Source of the DNA: Oscheius sp. JU75
Lineage: Eukaryota; Nematoda; Chromadorea; Rhabditida; Rhabditidae
DNA: 64,000 bases
Direction of reading: 5' to 3'
NCBI GenBank assembly: GCA_037178855.1
Contig: JASJZC010000007.1
Coordinates: forward strand, 2,418,001-2,482,000
A program made the position numbers and the translations under genes. The first letter of the stretch is position 1, and the number at the start of each line of letters is the position of its first letter. Shown here piece after piece: positions 21,528 to 32,497 of this stretch. The notes under the pieces were generated by a model. The model was not told the DNA's origin. It did not search any database and saw nothing but the letters and a program-made list of their open reading frames with translations.

Positions 21528-22073
21528 TCATGTTTTTTCGTTTACAGAGCTTAGGCCATTCGACATATCGTGTTCTTCCCCAGTGTTTTTAACCCATTTT
21601 ACTTACTGCCTAACTAGTCCGGATGCTTTACCCCTTAAGAAATTGTGTTCAACTTGTGATCTTTCAGTTTCTCAACAGATTTTATCCCATATACAATGTG
21701 AGGGTTCAACCATGCTGGTCCTTATAAAAGAGATTAGTCAAACAATGTTTTGTGTATACAGGCAGTCAGGGGCCATTTTCTGTCGGTTTATTCAAGATTT
21801 TGTGGAGACCTTAGAAGAAACTACGAAGATTAGTGGAAGAACTTAATTGACGGTCTGCTGAGCAACGATTCTGGAACTATCCGCCGCAACAGTGTTTTGC
21901 AAGAAAAACAGTCAATTCCTTGGACTAAATATAGGGAGAACTCTAACTTTGAAGTCGACTAGAGATTCTCATACTGTCGTCGCAAATAGAGTGTATCGAT
22001 GAAGGCAAAGGAATGAGTATAAATGACCGAAGGAAATTGTCTGAATTTCCTGCGTGTCTACTTTTACTGTTCC
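21528..22073. other. Convergent intergenic spacer
   Basis: Lies between the 3' end of the plus-strand lipase gene and the 3' end of the minus-strand membrane protein gene. No gene seen. Confidence 0.6.
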
Positions 22074-23613
22074 TCAGGCTATCTCAATCTGAACACTTTC
22101 GTCGTTTTCATCGTTCTTCACCGTGAGAACAATGATTGGTGGGTGTGCGTAGCCGTGAAGCTGCTCATACGATCGAAGTCTCTTGGTTGTTCGAACAATG
22201 AGAATAGACAGCAGAACCCAGATGAGTGGAATGGCGAATTCACACACAACAAAGACCTGAATATGTCATACTGTTATTAAAGAATATACACACCTTGTCC
22301 TCATTTGTAGCCTGAACCTTTTCCAACCCGCGATTGAAACTTCTTGCAGCCCAGACGATGGCTCTGCAACCCCATTTGGTTTTTGTTATAATTTTGATTT
22401 GATAGTCGAAACTTCCGTGGTTTCTCAAAACATACCTTATTACCAAGAAAAGAAGTTGTGTGGTAGTGCACGGTAACGTCAGTAAAGGCTTCCTGGTCCA
22501 CATGGCTGCTCCTAATCCCAGCACGCACGTGAAGATGTCCGCAAACATTCTCGCCACCAAGTAATATAGATCGAAAGATTCGAAGCGTTTGTAAAACCGC
22601 CAAGAGTTTGGATTGTCGAGGGAATCGTCCCTAAATGCCACTTTCGATTTTATCATCAAGTCTGTATACCTCAATAGGTAAGCCCAGTGCATAATGTCCA
22701 CGAGACACATTGTGAAGAACAGCCCTTTGAGAAGATAAAACTGGCGTGGGGGATTAAATCGTGTCCAGCGGGCTGAGTTGTCGACTTGGTTGTTTCTCTG
22801 TAGATACATTAGATTTGAGAAAAATTTATCACCTGGTTCTCGATTGTAGGTGTTGCGGGTCGACTGTTGTTGCTTGATCGGACGATGGAAAGTGTTCGCG
22901 GGGAGTTCATGCTTGGATCAGATGGCTGAAACCTTTCAGTTACATATCAGAATAAACAGAGGAACAACCATGTCGTGTTCAGTCTCGAGCTATAGCAACT
23001 GATTCAAAAATATAATTTCATCCACAGATTCTGAATCCGAGTCGAATCTATGTCGCATAGCAGACGACGGACGATGTAATGCTCAAGTTCGACTAAGAAA
23101 TTCTGATGGCTAGGTCATAAAGTTTCGAGGAACCCCATTCCGATGTGACAAGAACTCACTTCGGTAGGATTAGGGACAACCTCTCCGTTGACTTTTAGCT
23201 CGAGGGTATTCTTCCTGGACCTGCCTTCTTTGAACTGGAGATCAATTGTGTTCCTCCTCGAGCCGTCGCCGTCTCTTAGCTGAACTACAGGGTGAATCTG
23301 CACAAAAATGATACTAACCACTTGAACGTCGACAGTGTTACGGGGAGAGCCGGCATCTCCGCCGCCTTGCCGGAGTACAACACGCCGCGACTTACCAATT
23401 GTGAAAAGCTGAAAACGGAAAGAGAGTCAGCATGGGATAGCAAGATAATGAGATTAGATTAACGGTGCGGAATAGCAAATAGATGGACATTAGTAGTGGA
23501 AAACGGTTGGGTGGATTTCAAAAGATTTGACGGAGAGTCCTTTGGTCAATTCTTACGCATCCATCTGAGATCTTCGATTTAGAAGATGTGGCTAATCCCT
23601 GAGTTGAAACCAT
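22074..23613 (-). CDS. Orphan four-helix membrane protein with RxNT repeats
   Basis: Minus-strand gene of about seven exons, from the ATG at 23613-23611 (MVSTQGLATSSKSKIS) to TGA at 22076-22074. The N-terminal half is hydrophilic and repeats one motif: SPRNTVDVQ, SRRNTIDLQF, SRKNTLELKV, then SPRTLSIVRS. The C-terminal half has four hydrophobic segments: FYLLKGLFFTMCLVDIMHWA, LVARMFADIFTCVLGLG, LTLPCTTTQLLFLVI and VCEFAIPLIWVLLSILIV. A charged tail (TKRLRSYEQLHGYAHPP) is presumably cytoplasmic. Introns have GT/AG ends and keep the frame. One candidate 24-nt intron around 23301-23324 is in frame and is more likely retained coding sequence. I do not recognise the family. A four-pass protein with a long phosphorylatable cytoplasmic N-terminus is what the sequence shows. 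Confidence 0.75.
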
Positions 23614-24354
23614 GGAGACCGCAAAAAACCAAACAAAGATATATCACTTGACCCAGCAAAAACAAGGCACTACGATACAGAACCATGGATGCTCAAAAGT
23701 GGGGGTCGCATCTGCTTTTGATGCTTACATTCTTGGAAGGAAGCCGGCCTACAGCTATTATTTCCGGCCCTAATATCCGCAAGTCTCGGACTCAGCACGC
23801 ACATTTACATTCAAGAACGCGAGAGATGACGACTAATTAGGTAAGTGACAAAGAAGCAAGCGTAGTTATGCAGATGACTTGAGCCAATCAATGCTCCAGG
23901 CTGCCGGATTATCGCGGATCAGATGAGTCGCCATGCAACCCCTTCGGATCGTCGGGAAAGACTTCCTCCTGCACAGAAACGATTGCTTTCGAGGGTTTCT
24001 TTCAGTGTTCAGAAGCGAGCAGATACTTTGGTGGTGTAAAAGCTGCATAGAAACATAACCATGGCCATTTGAGTTGCCCTCTGACCCGAGAAAGCTTGCA
24101 ATCAAATGCATAAGTTCAATACTGATTTCAACAATGCTTCCCACAGCTTACTCGCACATTTAAAACATAACAACTACAAAAAGCCTAGATTACAGTATAG
24201 TACTGTAATACTTAGAAGACTCCTAATTGAAAAAGCTGGGTGAATACAAAACAAAACAATATCTAATAGACCATCTACACGTAAGGCTGAGTATTATGAG
24301 AAAAAAATAACTGATAACTGAACTGATAACCGAGGATTGTTTTCAATAAAGTAT
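23614..24354. other. Spacer between two minus-strand genes
   Basis: No convincing gene. A minus-strand frame at 23866-24144 lacks splice support or recognisable motifs. This stretch should hold the promoter of the four-helix protein gene and the 3' end of the chemoreceptor. Confidence 0.5.
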
Positions 24355-25761
24355 TTACAAGGTGTGAGAATTGCTGAGGTGAGACGAGACGACACGGACA
24401 GTAGCTCCTGTGCTCAGCTTGCAGATTACCATCATACGCAAGCGAATCTGAAAAGTATATTTGTTCCTGATAAAAACAATTGTACTTCTGGGAAGAGAAG
24501 GAAGATTGAAATGGGCAGAGACAGAATACTGTATTCGTAGCCGACGTTAACAAGCAGATAGTAGATATCGGTTGGGACGATATCTTTTTGATACAGTCGC
24601 CACATGACTTCTTCTCCGGCTTCGATGAAATTCATTATTAGAAGACCGAAAGAGGAGACGATAGCACATATGATAGACCTCTTGACCCCGGTGTTCATGG
24701 TCGCTCCTCCGATCACCTAAAGGAGGGGGTTCATGGCAGTGTTACAATACTCGACCTACGTTCGACATTAGGAGTTTCATGGCAATGAGACAATAAGAGC
24801 CGTAAGTTATAACAAGACTTCCCACACCAGTGATAATTCCAATCCATATGTAGGTTATCGAAGCCCATTGTTCGATTGTTCTGTAAACGGTACGGTCTGA
24901 AACAAGGGTATCAAGTTCTATTCACAATTTTGTTTTTACCCGGATCATCTGTTGGATAATACGGAAGCAAATGCAATGGCCAAATGATTGGCAGACGAAC
25001 TCCGACATATAACATCCAGATGGAAAAACAGATGCGAGAGACGTAGTGAGCATTTTTCTGAAAATGTTCTGTAAGTAGCACCAGTGATCTCCTTCCAAAT
25101 ATTACTAGCATCCGAACGGAGATTTTAATAGCAGACTATCACTATATAATTTCTATTATTTCAGCTATCCATCCGAAAGAGATCTCTGAGACCATACCTT
25201 GGCAAACATCATAGGAAACATGACAGCTCCAAGACGATTTAGAGCAATCAGAGCAATCAGGGCTTGCATGACCCACTTGAGCCATGATGTCCGTGCTGTG
25301 GCGAAGAGTCCAACTGAAATCTGTTCGAATACGGTAACTGTGAGACTTGCTTATCCAGTCAGTAGTTGTATGATTTCCGTCCTTGATAAACACGCGCACT
25401 CCATGGAGATTCGAAGGGGTATCTACGACCACTTTGATGGTAGAAGCAAGAATGTGACAGACACCTTAAAATGGCCAATAATAGGACAGTTTCTAAGTTT
25501 GTGTTGAAAGTATAGGACTTTCTTATCATATCCTTTAACTAGATGCTCTTAAGTAGCGAGTAGTGAACACGGTAAGAAAGAAAGCATCCGCATAAAAGAC
25601 CAATCGTTTCGGAACAAAGACTCACTCATATGCATGACGCAGTAGTAGAATCCAGGAGAGAAGACGTTTTTTGAGCGATTCAGCGCCATCATGAGTATGA
25701 TATGGAGAGGTACCGAGACGATAGAGAAGGTTGCGACTACCGTATCCACCGCACTCCACAT
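24355..25761 (-). CDS. Nematode serpentine (7TM) chemoreceptor, Srg/Srv-like
   Basis: Eight minus-strand exons from the ATG at 25761 (MWSAVDTVVATFSIVSVPLH) to TAA at 24357-24355. The order of segments is typical: helix 1, the FYYCVMHMSVCHILAS block (helix 2), a short extracellular loop with an N-glycosylation sequon (GNHTT), helix 3 ending in LIALIALNRLGAVMFPMMF (the NR..P motif of these families), helix 4 ICFSIWMLYVGVRLPIIW, helix 5 IWIGIITGVGSLVITYGS, helix 6 IICAIVSSFGLLIMNF, helix 7 YEYSILSLPISIFLLFPE, and a short cytoplasmic tail. These receptors detect odours or tastes in sensory cilia. Whether it belongs to Srg, Srv or a sister group cannot be settled by eye. One intron (25314-25350) reads best as GC-AG. 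Confidence 0.82.
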
Positions 25762-26838
25762 GATGCCGCAGTCGGCTCGTCTGGCGAAAGTACAGACTCT
25801 TCTTCAGTTTTATACGCCCCGGGCTTGGTCTAATTGCTTAAATTGCATGCTACGATCATTCATATTCTTGAACAAGAAGATTGCAGGTTTTCAGCTGATG
25901 ACATGGGCATTTGCTGGTCCTCTTAAGGAAGAACTGTGATTTGGTCTTTCGGTCGTTTAAATATGGATATAATTACTCTAGAAAGTTTTTAGCCATCAAT
26001 TGCAAGTGTGCATGTTATGTGCACAGATCGTTTTCTTCTAGGGTAAAAAGTTATGACACTTCTTTTGGCAGCCTAATCATTTGAGAAAGAAGTCACAGAT
26101 GTCATACATTAACTCTTCTACAATCAGAAGATCATTCAAAAATGTATTGTCATGTCGCAGCAGTATGAATGTTCTGAAAATCCTTCTAATGTTGGTTTTC
26201 TCTCTTATTCAGCTTTTAAGAAGATACCCGTTTGACGGTTAAAGACAGGTTCCCATGTTTGCTACAAAAGTACATACCAGTGGACAGTAAACAGTCCCTG
26301 AAATGCTATCAGTGATCAGAATGGGGCACGCCAAAAATTACAGCATTTCTCTAATTTATGCTCATTTGAAAATTGAGATTCGAAATATTTTGTGATTCAC
26401 AAAAAGAGCCGCAGAGATCATGCTCAAACATTTTTACATGGTCAGCATAGATTTGATAACACGACGACAAGATATGATACAAACAAACGAACAAACTGGA
26501 CATTTGTTCGAACCCGTGAGATAGGAGTCGTTCTTACTTCTCTCAACAGGAAACAAACCTTTTTGAAGCTCCCAGTTGTAAAGGGCAGAAAATGAAATTT
26601 TGTTCAGTGCTGGAGATCAAAAAACATCGAAGACCGAATATACTGTACAAGCTTGTAGTGCTCTTTCTTTTGTGAAATGAGCAATCGAATGATCTTTATC
26701 TCAAAAGTTGCTCTATCCCACATGTGAAAATGTTGATTTTCCCACAAAAGCTTCATTCGCTGCAAAGACGTTGCGTCAAACTACAAAACATTTCTTTACT
26801 TGTGACAGGCTCTTAAAAGTTATACAAAAGCAAATGAC
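25762..26838. other. Intergenic, nothing recognised
   Basis: AT-rich, with short frames only. Upstream side of the chemoreceptor, so it probably holds its promoter. Confidence 0.5.
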
Positions 26839-27222
26839 TTAAAACTTCTGTTTCAAGACATGTCCAAACAAACTTGTATCACTGATTTCACCGAGAAGTT
26901 CGACCAAATTCTTGCCACCGTTAGTCTTCACAGATTTCTTAATGAACTCCAAGCAGTTTATCAAGAGCTGGCAGTAGAAATAGCCTTCCTGAACGACAGA
27001 CATATTAAGAGAATGCACAAAAGTATACCTCTCCAAGGTTACTATAATCCGCATTCAGTTTTCCACTGAGGGATTCCTCCCGTCTTATCTTCATTCGATG
27101 ACGATAGTTGAACAAGGCACTGAAAATCGTTTCTGAGTTTACGTGTCAGTATCGTAATTGTGTGGTGATTTCGATAGAACTTTGATTTTGTTCTAGAACC
27201 AGGTAGCCAGTGTTTGCGACAT
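26839..27222 (-). CDS. Small orphan protein, 87 residues
   Basis: Three minus-strand exons: 27222-27200 (ATG), 27119-27029 and 26988-26839 (TAA at 26841-26839). The frame is kept across an 80-nt and a 40-nt intron, both with GT/AG ends. The protein starts MSQTLATCALFNYRHRMK and continues with a leucine-rich helical region (YCQLLINCLEFIKKSVK, GGKNLVELLGEI) to LKQKF. No signal peptide. No family recognised. It lies 180 bp downstream of a secreted-protein gene on the same strand, so the two could be co-transcribed. Confidence 0.55.
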
Positions 27223-27401
27223 TTGAATAGAATTCTCACACTATAAGAAAGGTTGTCTGAGAATTTTGAGAAGGTATAGCTTGCCACCAACGTATTGAAA
27301 TGAACTTTGGGAATGCGACAAAATAAAAGATTACACTTGATCGGAATACTAGTATATCTTTTTTTGAACCAGGCTTTGCCCCTTTCATGATAAGGTAACA
27401 G

Positions 27402-27905
27402 CTAAATGAAGTATAAGCGTTCCAAAAAGGATATGATAAGGAACAAGCGTTGAAAGTTTACAACATTGGCTCCACGGATGCGATAACACAACGTGCTTTT
27501 GGTGTAGTTTGATGTTCCTGTTCGCAAAACACACCTTGTGAAATCTGAATGAGTAGTTATTGGGTTTTGCTCCGCGTGTTCGTTCTCGTCAATATCAAAC
27601 AAGTCAAGGACACCTTTTTGAGAAGATTCGAGACTTCTAATCAGAAAGTTGATGGACACGACCGCCACCTGCAATAGGGACTTTTGTAAGTGCCTAAACT
27701 TATTTCTTACCTTGCTGATTCGTACTGGATCCTCGTTTTCAAGGGCTTCATCGATCAGATAATTGATGTCCGTGAAATATTCGCGTACAATTTCTTTGTG
27801 TGATTCCGTTTTTGTGGAAGAAGATTTGTGGACTCGCCCGACTGACGTTGGGAGAGCGGATGAGACAGTACATAGCATCAACAGTAATATAGTTACGAAC
27901 CACAT
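27402..27905 (-). CDS. Small secreted orphan protein
   Basis: Starts at the ATG 27905-27903 with a clear signal peptide (MWFVTILLLMLCTVSSALP) and ends with TAG at 27404-27402. A 42-nt intron follows the exon ending DPVRISK. A possible 39-nt intron follows THSDFTR. Both are multiples of three and open, so retained forms would also translate. The mature part is mostly helical and charged (HKEIVREYFTDINYLIDEAL). A pyrimidine-rich CATTTAG acceptor lies just upstream of the ATG, which would suit trans-splicing. No family recognised. About 140-170 residues depending on splicing. Confidence 0.6.
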   Translation of the reverse strand: MWFVTILLLMLCTVSSALPTSVGRVHKSSSTKTESHKEIVREYFTDINYLIDEALENEDPVRISKVRNKFRHLQKSLLQVAVVSINFLIRSLESSQKGVLDLFDIDENEHAEQNPITTHSDFTRCVLRTGTSNYTKSTLCYRIRGANVVNFQRLFLIISFLERLYFI

Positions 27906-28379
27906 TTCGAGTCTGAGCAAGATTGTCGACTAAATGGGGGACGGGAGGTGAACAGAAGCATTTGACCGATAAGATAGTGGTATAAAACCAATAATTCCCG
28001 ACCTCACACGAATATTGCGATACAGACAAGAACTTATCAATTTTAAAGTATGCACTTTATTATTGAAAGTGAATGTTTTTGGCCAATGTCAAGAATCATT
28101 TTGGTCATACACGTAATGATCATATATGATACTCTTGCTATCTTTCCAACGATAAGATCGGTTAAGATGTTTTCACCAATATTTATATCTCTTCTTTAAG
28201 ATAGCCTTGTAAAGTATTCTCTTATGTATTGAGTTCTCTGACGTCCGTACTTGTGCGCCTATCATAGCAAGAAAAATAAGTTCTTGTTTGCTCATCGTTA
28301 GCGACATGTCTCGGAATCACAGCACCTTGCATGGACAAGTAGTAATGCTCAAGTTACCCTCACACGTCGGACGTCGATC
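27906..28379. other. Divergent intergenic region
   Basis: Lies between the 5' ends of the minus-strand secreted protein gene and the plus-strand nuclear receptor, so it should contain both promoters. No motif recognised with confidence. Confidence 0.5.
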
Positions 28380-29410
28380 ATGGGTATGTCACTTTCTTTT
28401 TGGTTGAATGTAAGAGTCAGGTCGGAACAATGCATCTACTGTTCCGTGTCAAGTTTGTGGAGATCGATCCTATGGAAGGCACTATGGCCTCTGGACATGC
28501 GATGGTTGTAGCTGTTTCTTTAAAAGAAGTGTAAGGAAAAGCATCACCTACGCCTGTATATGTACTATTGACATGTAGACAAGACGAAAATGGTTTCAGC
28601 TGGACAAGACAATTGTCATATTGACAAGACTAGGAGAAACTGGTGTCCAGCTTGTCGACTAGCTAAATGTTTTAGACTGAAGATGAATACGAAAGCTGTA
28701 CAACGAGAAAGAGGACCGAGAAAGTTAACCAGCTTGAATAAGACCAAAACAACTCGCCAAAAAGCAGTGGCTACCAATTGTAAGTAAGTGTATATGCAGA
28801 GACAACATTTCAGGGGATGCTCTATTCGTAACAATGATAAACACATGCAACCAGTCAGTTCTTCTAGCTTTCACTTCAAATGCGGATCGAAAAGTGAGTC
28901 TGTGTAACTGTCAAAAAAGATCTTTCAGCAAATTATGCTCGAAACTTTTGAATCGTTTTTCCAATTGTGTCTTTCAACACATCAGAACAGACGAATACGA
29001 GAACAGTTGGTGAGTACAGAGGATCAATATGCTATTAAATCATTTTCAGGAAAATAGATCGCTACCACCAGACTTAGAGCTCGATTCTGAAGAGCAACGA
29101 CTAGCCATTTGTCTTCTCTTTTGTCGATTGGGTCAGTCGGCAGTTTTCATTAAATTACTTTTCCCAGCACCCTCTTCAATATTGCTAAGTTTTGCCATAC
29201 CTCTATATCCGGTATACTACCTGTGGTTACAGCGGTACAGTACAAAAGAGAAGGTATTGTTAAATCAAGAGCTGTAGTAAAGTTTATTTGTAGGTTGAGC
29301 AGATAGTTTTACTCGTGGAAGAAGCCTACTGCTCTGAGAAGTCTTGTCGATCACTCACATCAGCGGCACCAGCTCTTCTCATCGAATCATTTTACTCCTT
29401 GACTTGCTAG
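28380..29410 (+). CDS. Nuclear hormone receptor, NR2E6 type (NHR-239/HR83-like)
   Basis: The ATG at 28380 opens a 4-nt exon spliced to 28421. The DNA-binding domain reads [37 protein letters not shown], then [20 protein letters not shown] and [14 protein letters not shown]. All eight zinc cysteines are present. The P-box [10 protein letters not shown], with cysteine after the serine, is the signature I associate with Drosophila HR83 and C. elegans NHR-239. The AVQRERGPR hinge is typical of NR2E receptors. The ligand-binding half is divergent ([60 protein letters not shown]). The given end is the first stop (TAG 29408-29410). A C-terminal extension into 29411-29901 is possible. Confidence 0.85.
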
Positions 29411-29901
29411 TGATAAAATATAATGGCAGTTTTTTTTTTAGAAAATGATATTGTCAGAGCAGTTTGTCAGACCTCACACATCCGATATATTGCAACAGTC
29501 TGTATTCATGTGGTCGAAAACATCGTAAGGTCAGTGTGGATAGCCATTGCGCACTGACTCAGACGTGTACACAACGTCTTGAATGGACGTCGTCTTCAAG
29601 TGTCCATCTACTTTTCATCCGTCCCGTTACACCTAATCTCTCGAAGTTTCCCTTTCCGGTTTTCTATAGAGTTCCCTTCCTGTCTCCAGCTGTGAACCGG
29701 TTACAGTCTCAACAAAGCCTCGAGAAATATGACGCCAAAACAGCTTACTCATATATTGCCACGCTAAGCACTCACGACTCTCTTTTTCCAACGCAGGTCG
29801 ATACAAAAAACTTTTCAGAACCGTCTGTAGCATATACAGATGTGTCGTACAAAAAAATCATCAAAGATGACTCGAACATCGTTAATATTGTTTCTCGGTA
29901 A
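29411..29901 (+). other. Coding-like stretch after the nuclear receptor, unresolved
   Basis: A T-rich acceptor (TTTTTTTTTTAG) ends at about 29451 and is followed by a frame NDIVRAVCQTSHIRYIATVC, ending at a GTAAGG donor. The next exon opens with TCTQRLEWTSSSS and runs unbroken to TAA at 29899-29901, ending DSNIVNIVSR. The first part resembles a receptor helix-10/11 segment (LRxI...IE), so this may be the true C-terminus of the receptor. I could not find a clean donor that joins it in frame. A separate small gene is the alternative. Confidence 0.35.
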
Positions 29902-30133
29902 GTGCAATTTTAAACCGAAACATGCGAAACGTTAGTCAAAACTCGGAAACAGATTATTCATTCTGCGTACGGTAAAGATTTGCAGTTAGATGGCTTTATT
30001 GCTGTTGCGTTAAATGTTAAAATCAGAATAAACAATTTTTAAAATGGTTTTTTCTTGCTCTTGCGACGTCAATACTCTAAAAAATATTTGAAATCTATTG
30101 TGTTTCGTTTTTGATTAGCAAGGTCCTGTTCAG

Positions 30134-30955
30134 GTCTCGGCTTCGCATCATCTCAGATTTCTGGCCCTATCAACAGTTTCATACCACAAGATACAAACAA
30201 ATGCCGAGATCCGCAGGTGGGATTTACCAAGAGTTCATGAACTTCTGTAGAATGTTTACACGTGCTATGTCAATTACTTGGCCAAATACAACATCCATCC
30301 CATGAACAACTTTCTGCCGCCGTTCATGTTCCTGGAGAGATATGTCAAAACCCAAATCGACTTGATTAATACCTGCAGGCAAGTAACTTTTGCCTGTTTG
30401 AGGAACTTTTACAGAGATTTTGATGAACTGCAGCAGTGTCTTGGTCTAAACACTGCCTCTTGTATCAATGTGCCTGTTTTCTCACTGTTCACTCAAAGAA
30501 GGAATGTCATGCACGAAGCCATTTTCTACACTCAGAACCATGCCTTCTTCGAGTTTGTCTGTGGAGCTGGCAGACCAATCTTCATGGCCAACAGCGCATG
30601 TTTGGGGCGAGCATTAGCTACAGCCTCACTGACAAAACGAATGCATCGTTGTGCTCAAGGAATTGATCTGACAAACAACTGCCCGTAAGGCAATACTGTT
30701 GACCATCTATATTCCTTTTTTAGGGCAGCCGTGACCATGACAACATGCGTAAAAGCAAATATTGAGATGGAATGTGGTATTCCTGCCAGTGTTGCCTCCT
30801 GCGGTGCAGCCACAAACATTATAAGACGAGAAGGTGATGTGGATGCTGGTTGTTTGTTCGAAATGGACCAGATGTGTTCCTTGTCATCTTCTCAGACTTT
30901 CAAGATCATCTTTTCCATGGTCTTCTTGATCGTGTTTTGGCTGTGGTCAAGATAG
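30134..30955 (+). CDS. Cysteine-rich secreted or membrane-anchored protein (CPG4/DUF19-like), 5' end missing
   Basis: Exons 30134-30216, 30251-30378, 30415 to about 30687, and the last to TAG at 30953-30955. The signal-peptide exon is not found. The frame carries 14 cysteines spaced through the protein, including NKCRDP, YTCYVNYL, LQQCLGLNTASC, FFEFVCGAGRPIF, MHRCAQGI, TTCVKANIEMECG and DQMCSLSS. It ends with a hydrophobic segment (IIFSMVFLIVFWLW) at the extreme C-terminus, as in GPI-anchored or tail-anchored proteins. The cysteine pattern and FVCG..R.IFM block resemble nematode chondroitin-proteoglycan-4/DUF19 domains, which I state with moderate confidence. The 36-nt segment 30379-30414 (GCAAGT...TTACAG) reads as a GC-AG intron but is also in frame if retained. 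Confidence 0.6.
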
Positions 30956-32497
30956 TCTGATAGGTTTTGTTCGATTGTTCATTCATTCAATGAGCTTTTG
31001 TATAAATGAAAATGGAGCATTACAAAGGAGTCATTAGTTATTAAGCCTAATACGTAATTGTTATCAGTTGCCGATTCAGGACAAATAGGGGCAATAAAAT
31101 ACCGTAAAGCAATAGGATCACAGGAAGCGGTATGTTTCGAACTCGTTACGATTAGAAACACTGTTACCACAATGGTCTGGAGACTTGTATTGTACAGCAT
31201 CTATGTAAATAGTACAACATATAACTACTAAGGCGGAAAGCTACTAAGGATAGAAAGTTTGATCTGTATTAGGGGACGTCGGTATGAGCTGTTTTTCAAG
31301 TAGAAATACTTGAGTACATCGTGAAATAGAGTTGGAGCTTGCAATCGATATATATCCGTGTGGAGGATTCTCGAAGTCCCAAACACTTGGCAATAAAAAC
31401 AGTTTTTGATCTACCCGCTCTCTTGAATAGAGAGCAGATGTTTGAAAAAGTGATGGCGCCAGTGATAGTGTATCCACTCTTTTGGATATAAGCTTGGCAT
31501 CCTAAACGAGGACCTGTGTGCCTGCACAGTTTATTACTCTTTGGTCTTTTTTTAAGCGAGTTTCCCTCTCAGCTTTCTACCAATGTTCCGAATCTTCTTG
31601 TTTCTCGGCCCAGACGGCTGCCTCGTTTCTTCTTCCCGACAGTTGATCCGGATCATCTGAAGTAACATCTTCGTGTACGCTGTCCACACGGTATCCGATC
31701 TCCTCCCTTGAAGAAATCAACTCGTGACATTGGACACCATGGACCGTAGGGTCCATTTGTTGCGGGCTGACTTTCACAACAGGAATGTGAGCTGTTCTCG
31801 GCTGGATCCATGAATGCACGCTAAAACACTCGATTTAGATCGACCACGATCATAAGATTCAGCTTGTTTCATCGGCAAAGCAGCCCCTGAACATTTTTGA
31901 TTGATGTATAGAAACATACAGGTCTATTGGTTCTTCAGAAGAACTAGAAATGAATTAAATGAATTTGGTCTAGGGTAATGTACAGCATTTCTCACAGCAG
32001 GCCAGGAGCAATTTGAGAAGCAATTATTTGAAAAATTTGTTCAAATGTTGCCAGTAAAGGGTAAAAAATAGGAAAATGACTGTCAATTCAAGATTCCAAG
32101 TGGTAAGGCTCATCAGATTGAAGAATCGAAAGATTTGAGTGGAAATATTAAAATTATCGAGAGAAGCACGTTGCCACAGACGAGCAGGAAGAAGAAATAG
32201 TCATTGTTTACCTCGAAAAGCACTGTCGGAAAGGAGGTTACGAAATCTATGACAACCACGATCCAAAAAGAAAGAAAATTAAACAACGCTCGTGAACAAG
32301 TGACCACACTAACTCCTTAGAAAAGGATCATTTATTGGACAGAAATGCATATGAATTCTTACACGTATTCAGACAATTGCGCACATCTATAACTGCAAGT
32401 AAAGTGGAGATACAGATCAACAAAATCTTGGGAAGCTAAACTTTACCTAGAGTAAGGAATGTTCAAAAAGCTATACAGACAATACAAGTAGTAGGGG
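30956..32497. other. Mostly unresolved; possible minus-strand exons
   Basis: A minus-strand exon at about 31824-31577 follows a GTTTTAG acceptor and is open in two frames. One is 80 residues (HSWIQPRTAHIPVVKVSP...). The other is cysteine-rich (GPYGPWCPMSR, RIPCGQRTRRC). Another exon-like piece at about 32308-32213 encodes a hydrophobic segment (LFNFLSFWIVVVIDF) ending at a GTAAAC donor. They may belong to one membrane protein gene, but the phase could not be settled. Nothing else recognised. Confidence 0.3.

Noticed and set aside
23301-23324. GT...GTGCAG 24-nt candidate intron in the four-helix protein gene
   Set aside because: Far shorter than every other intron here and in frame, so retained coding sequence is more likely.
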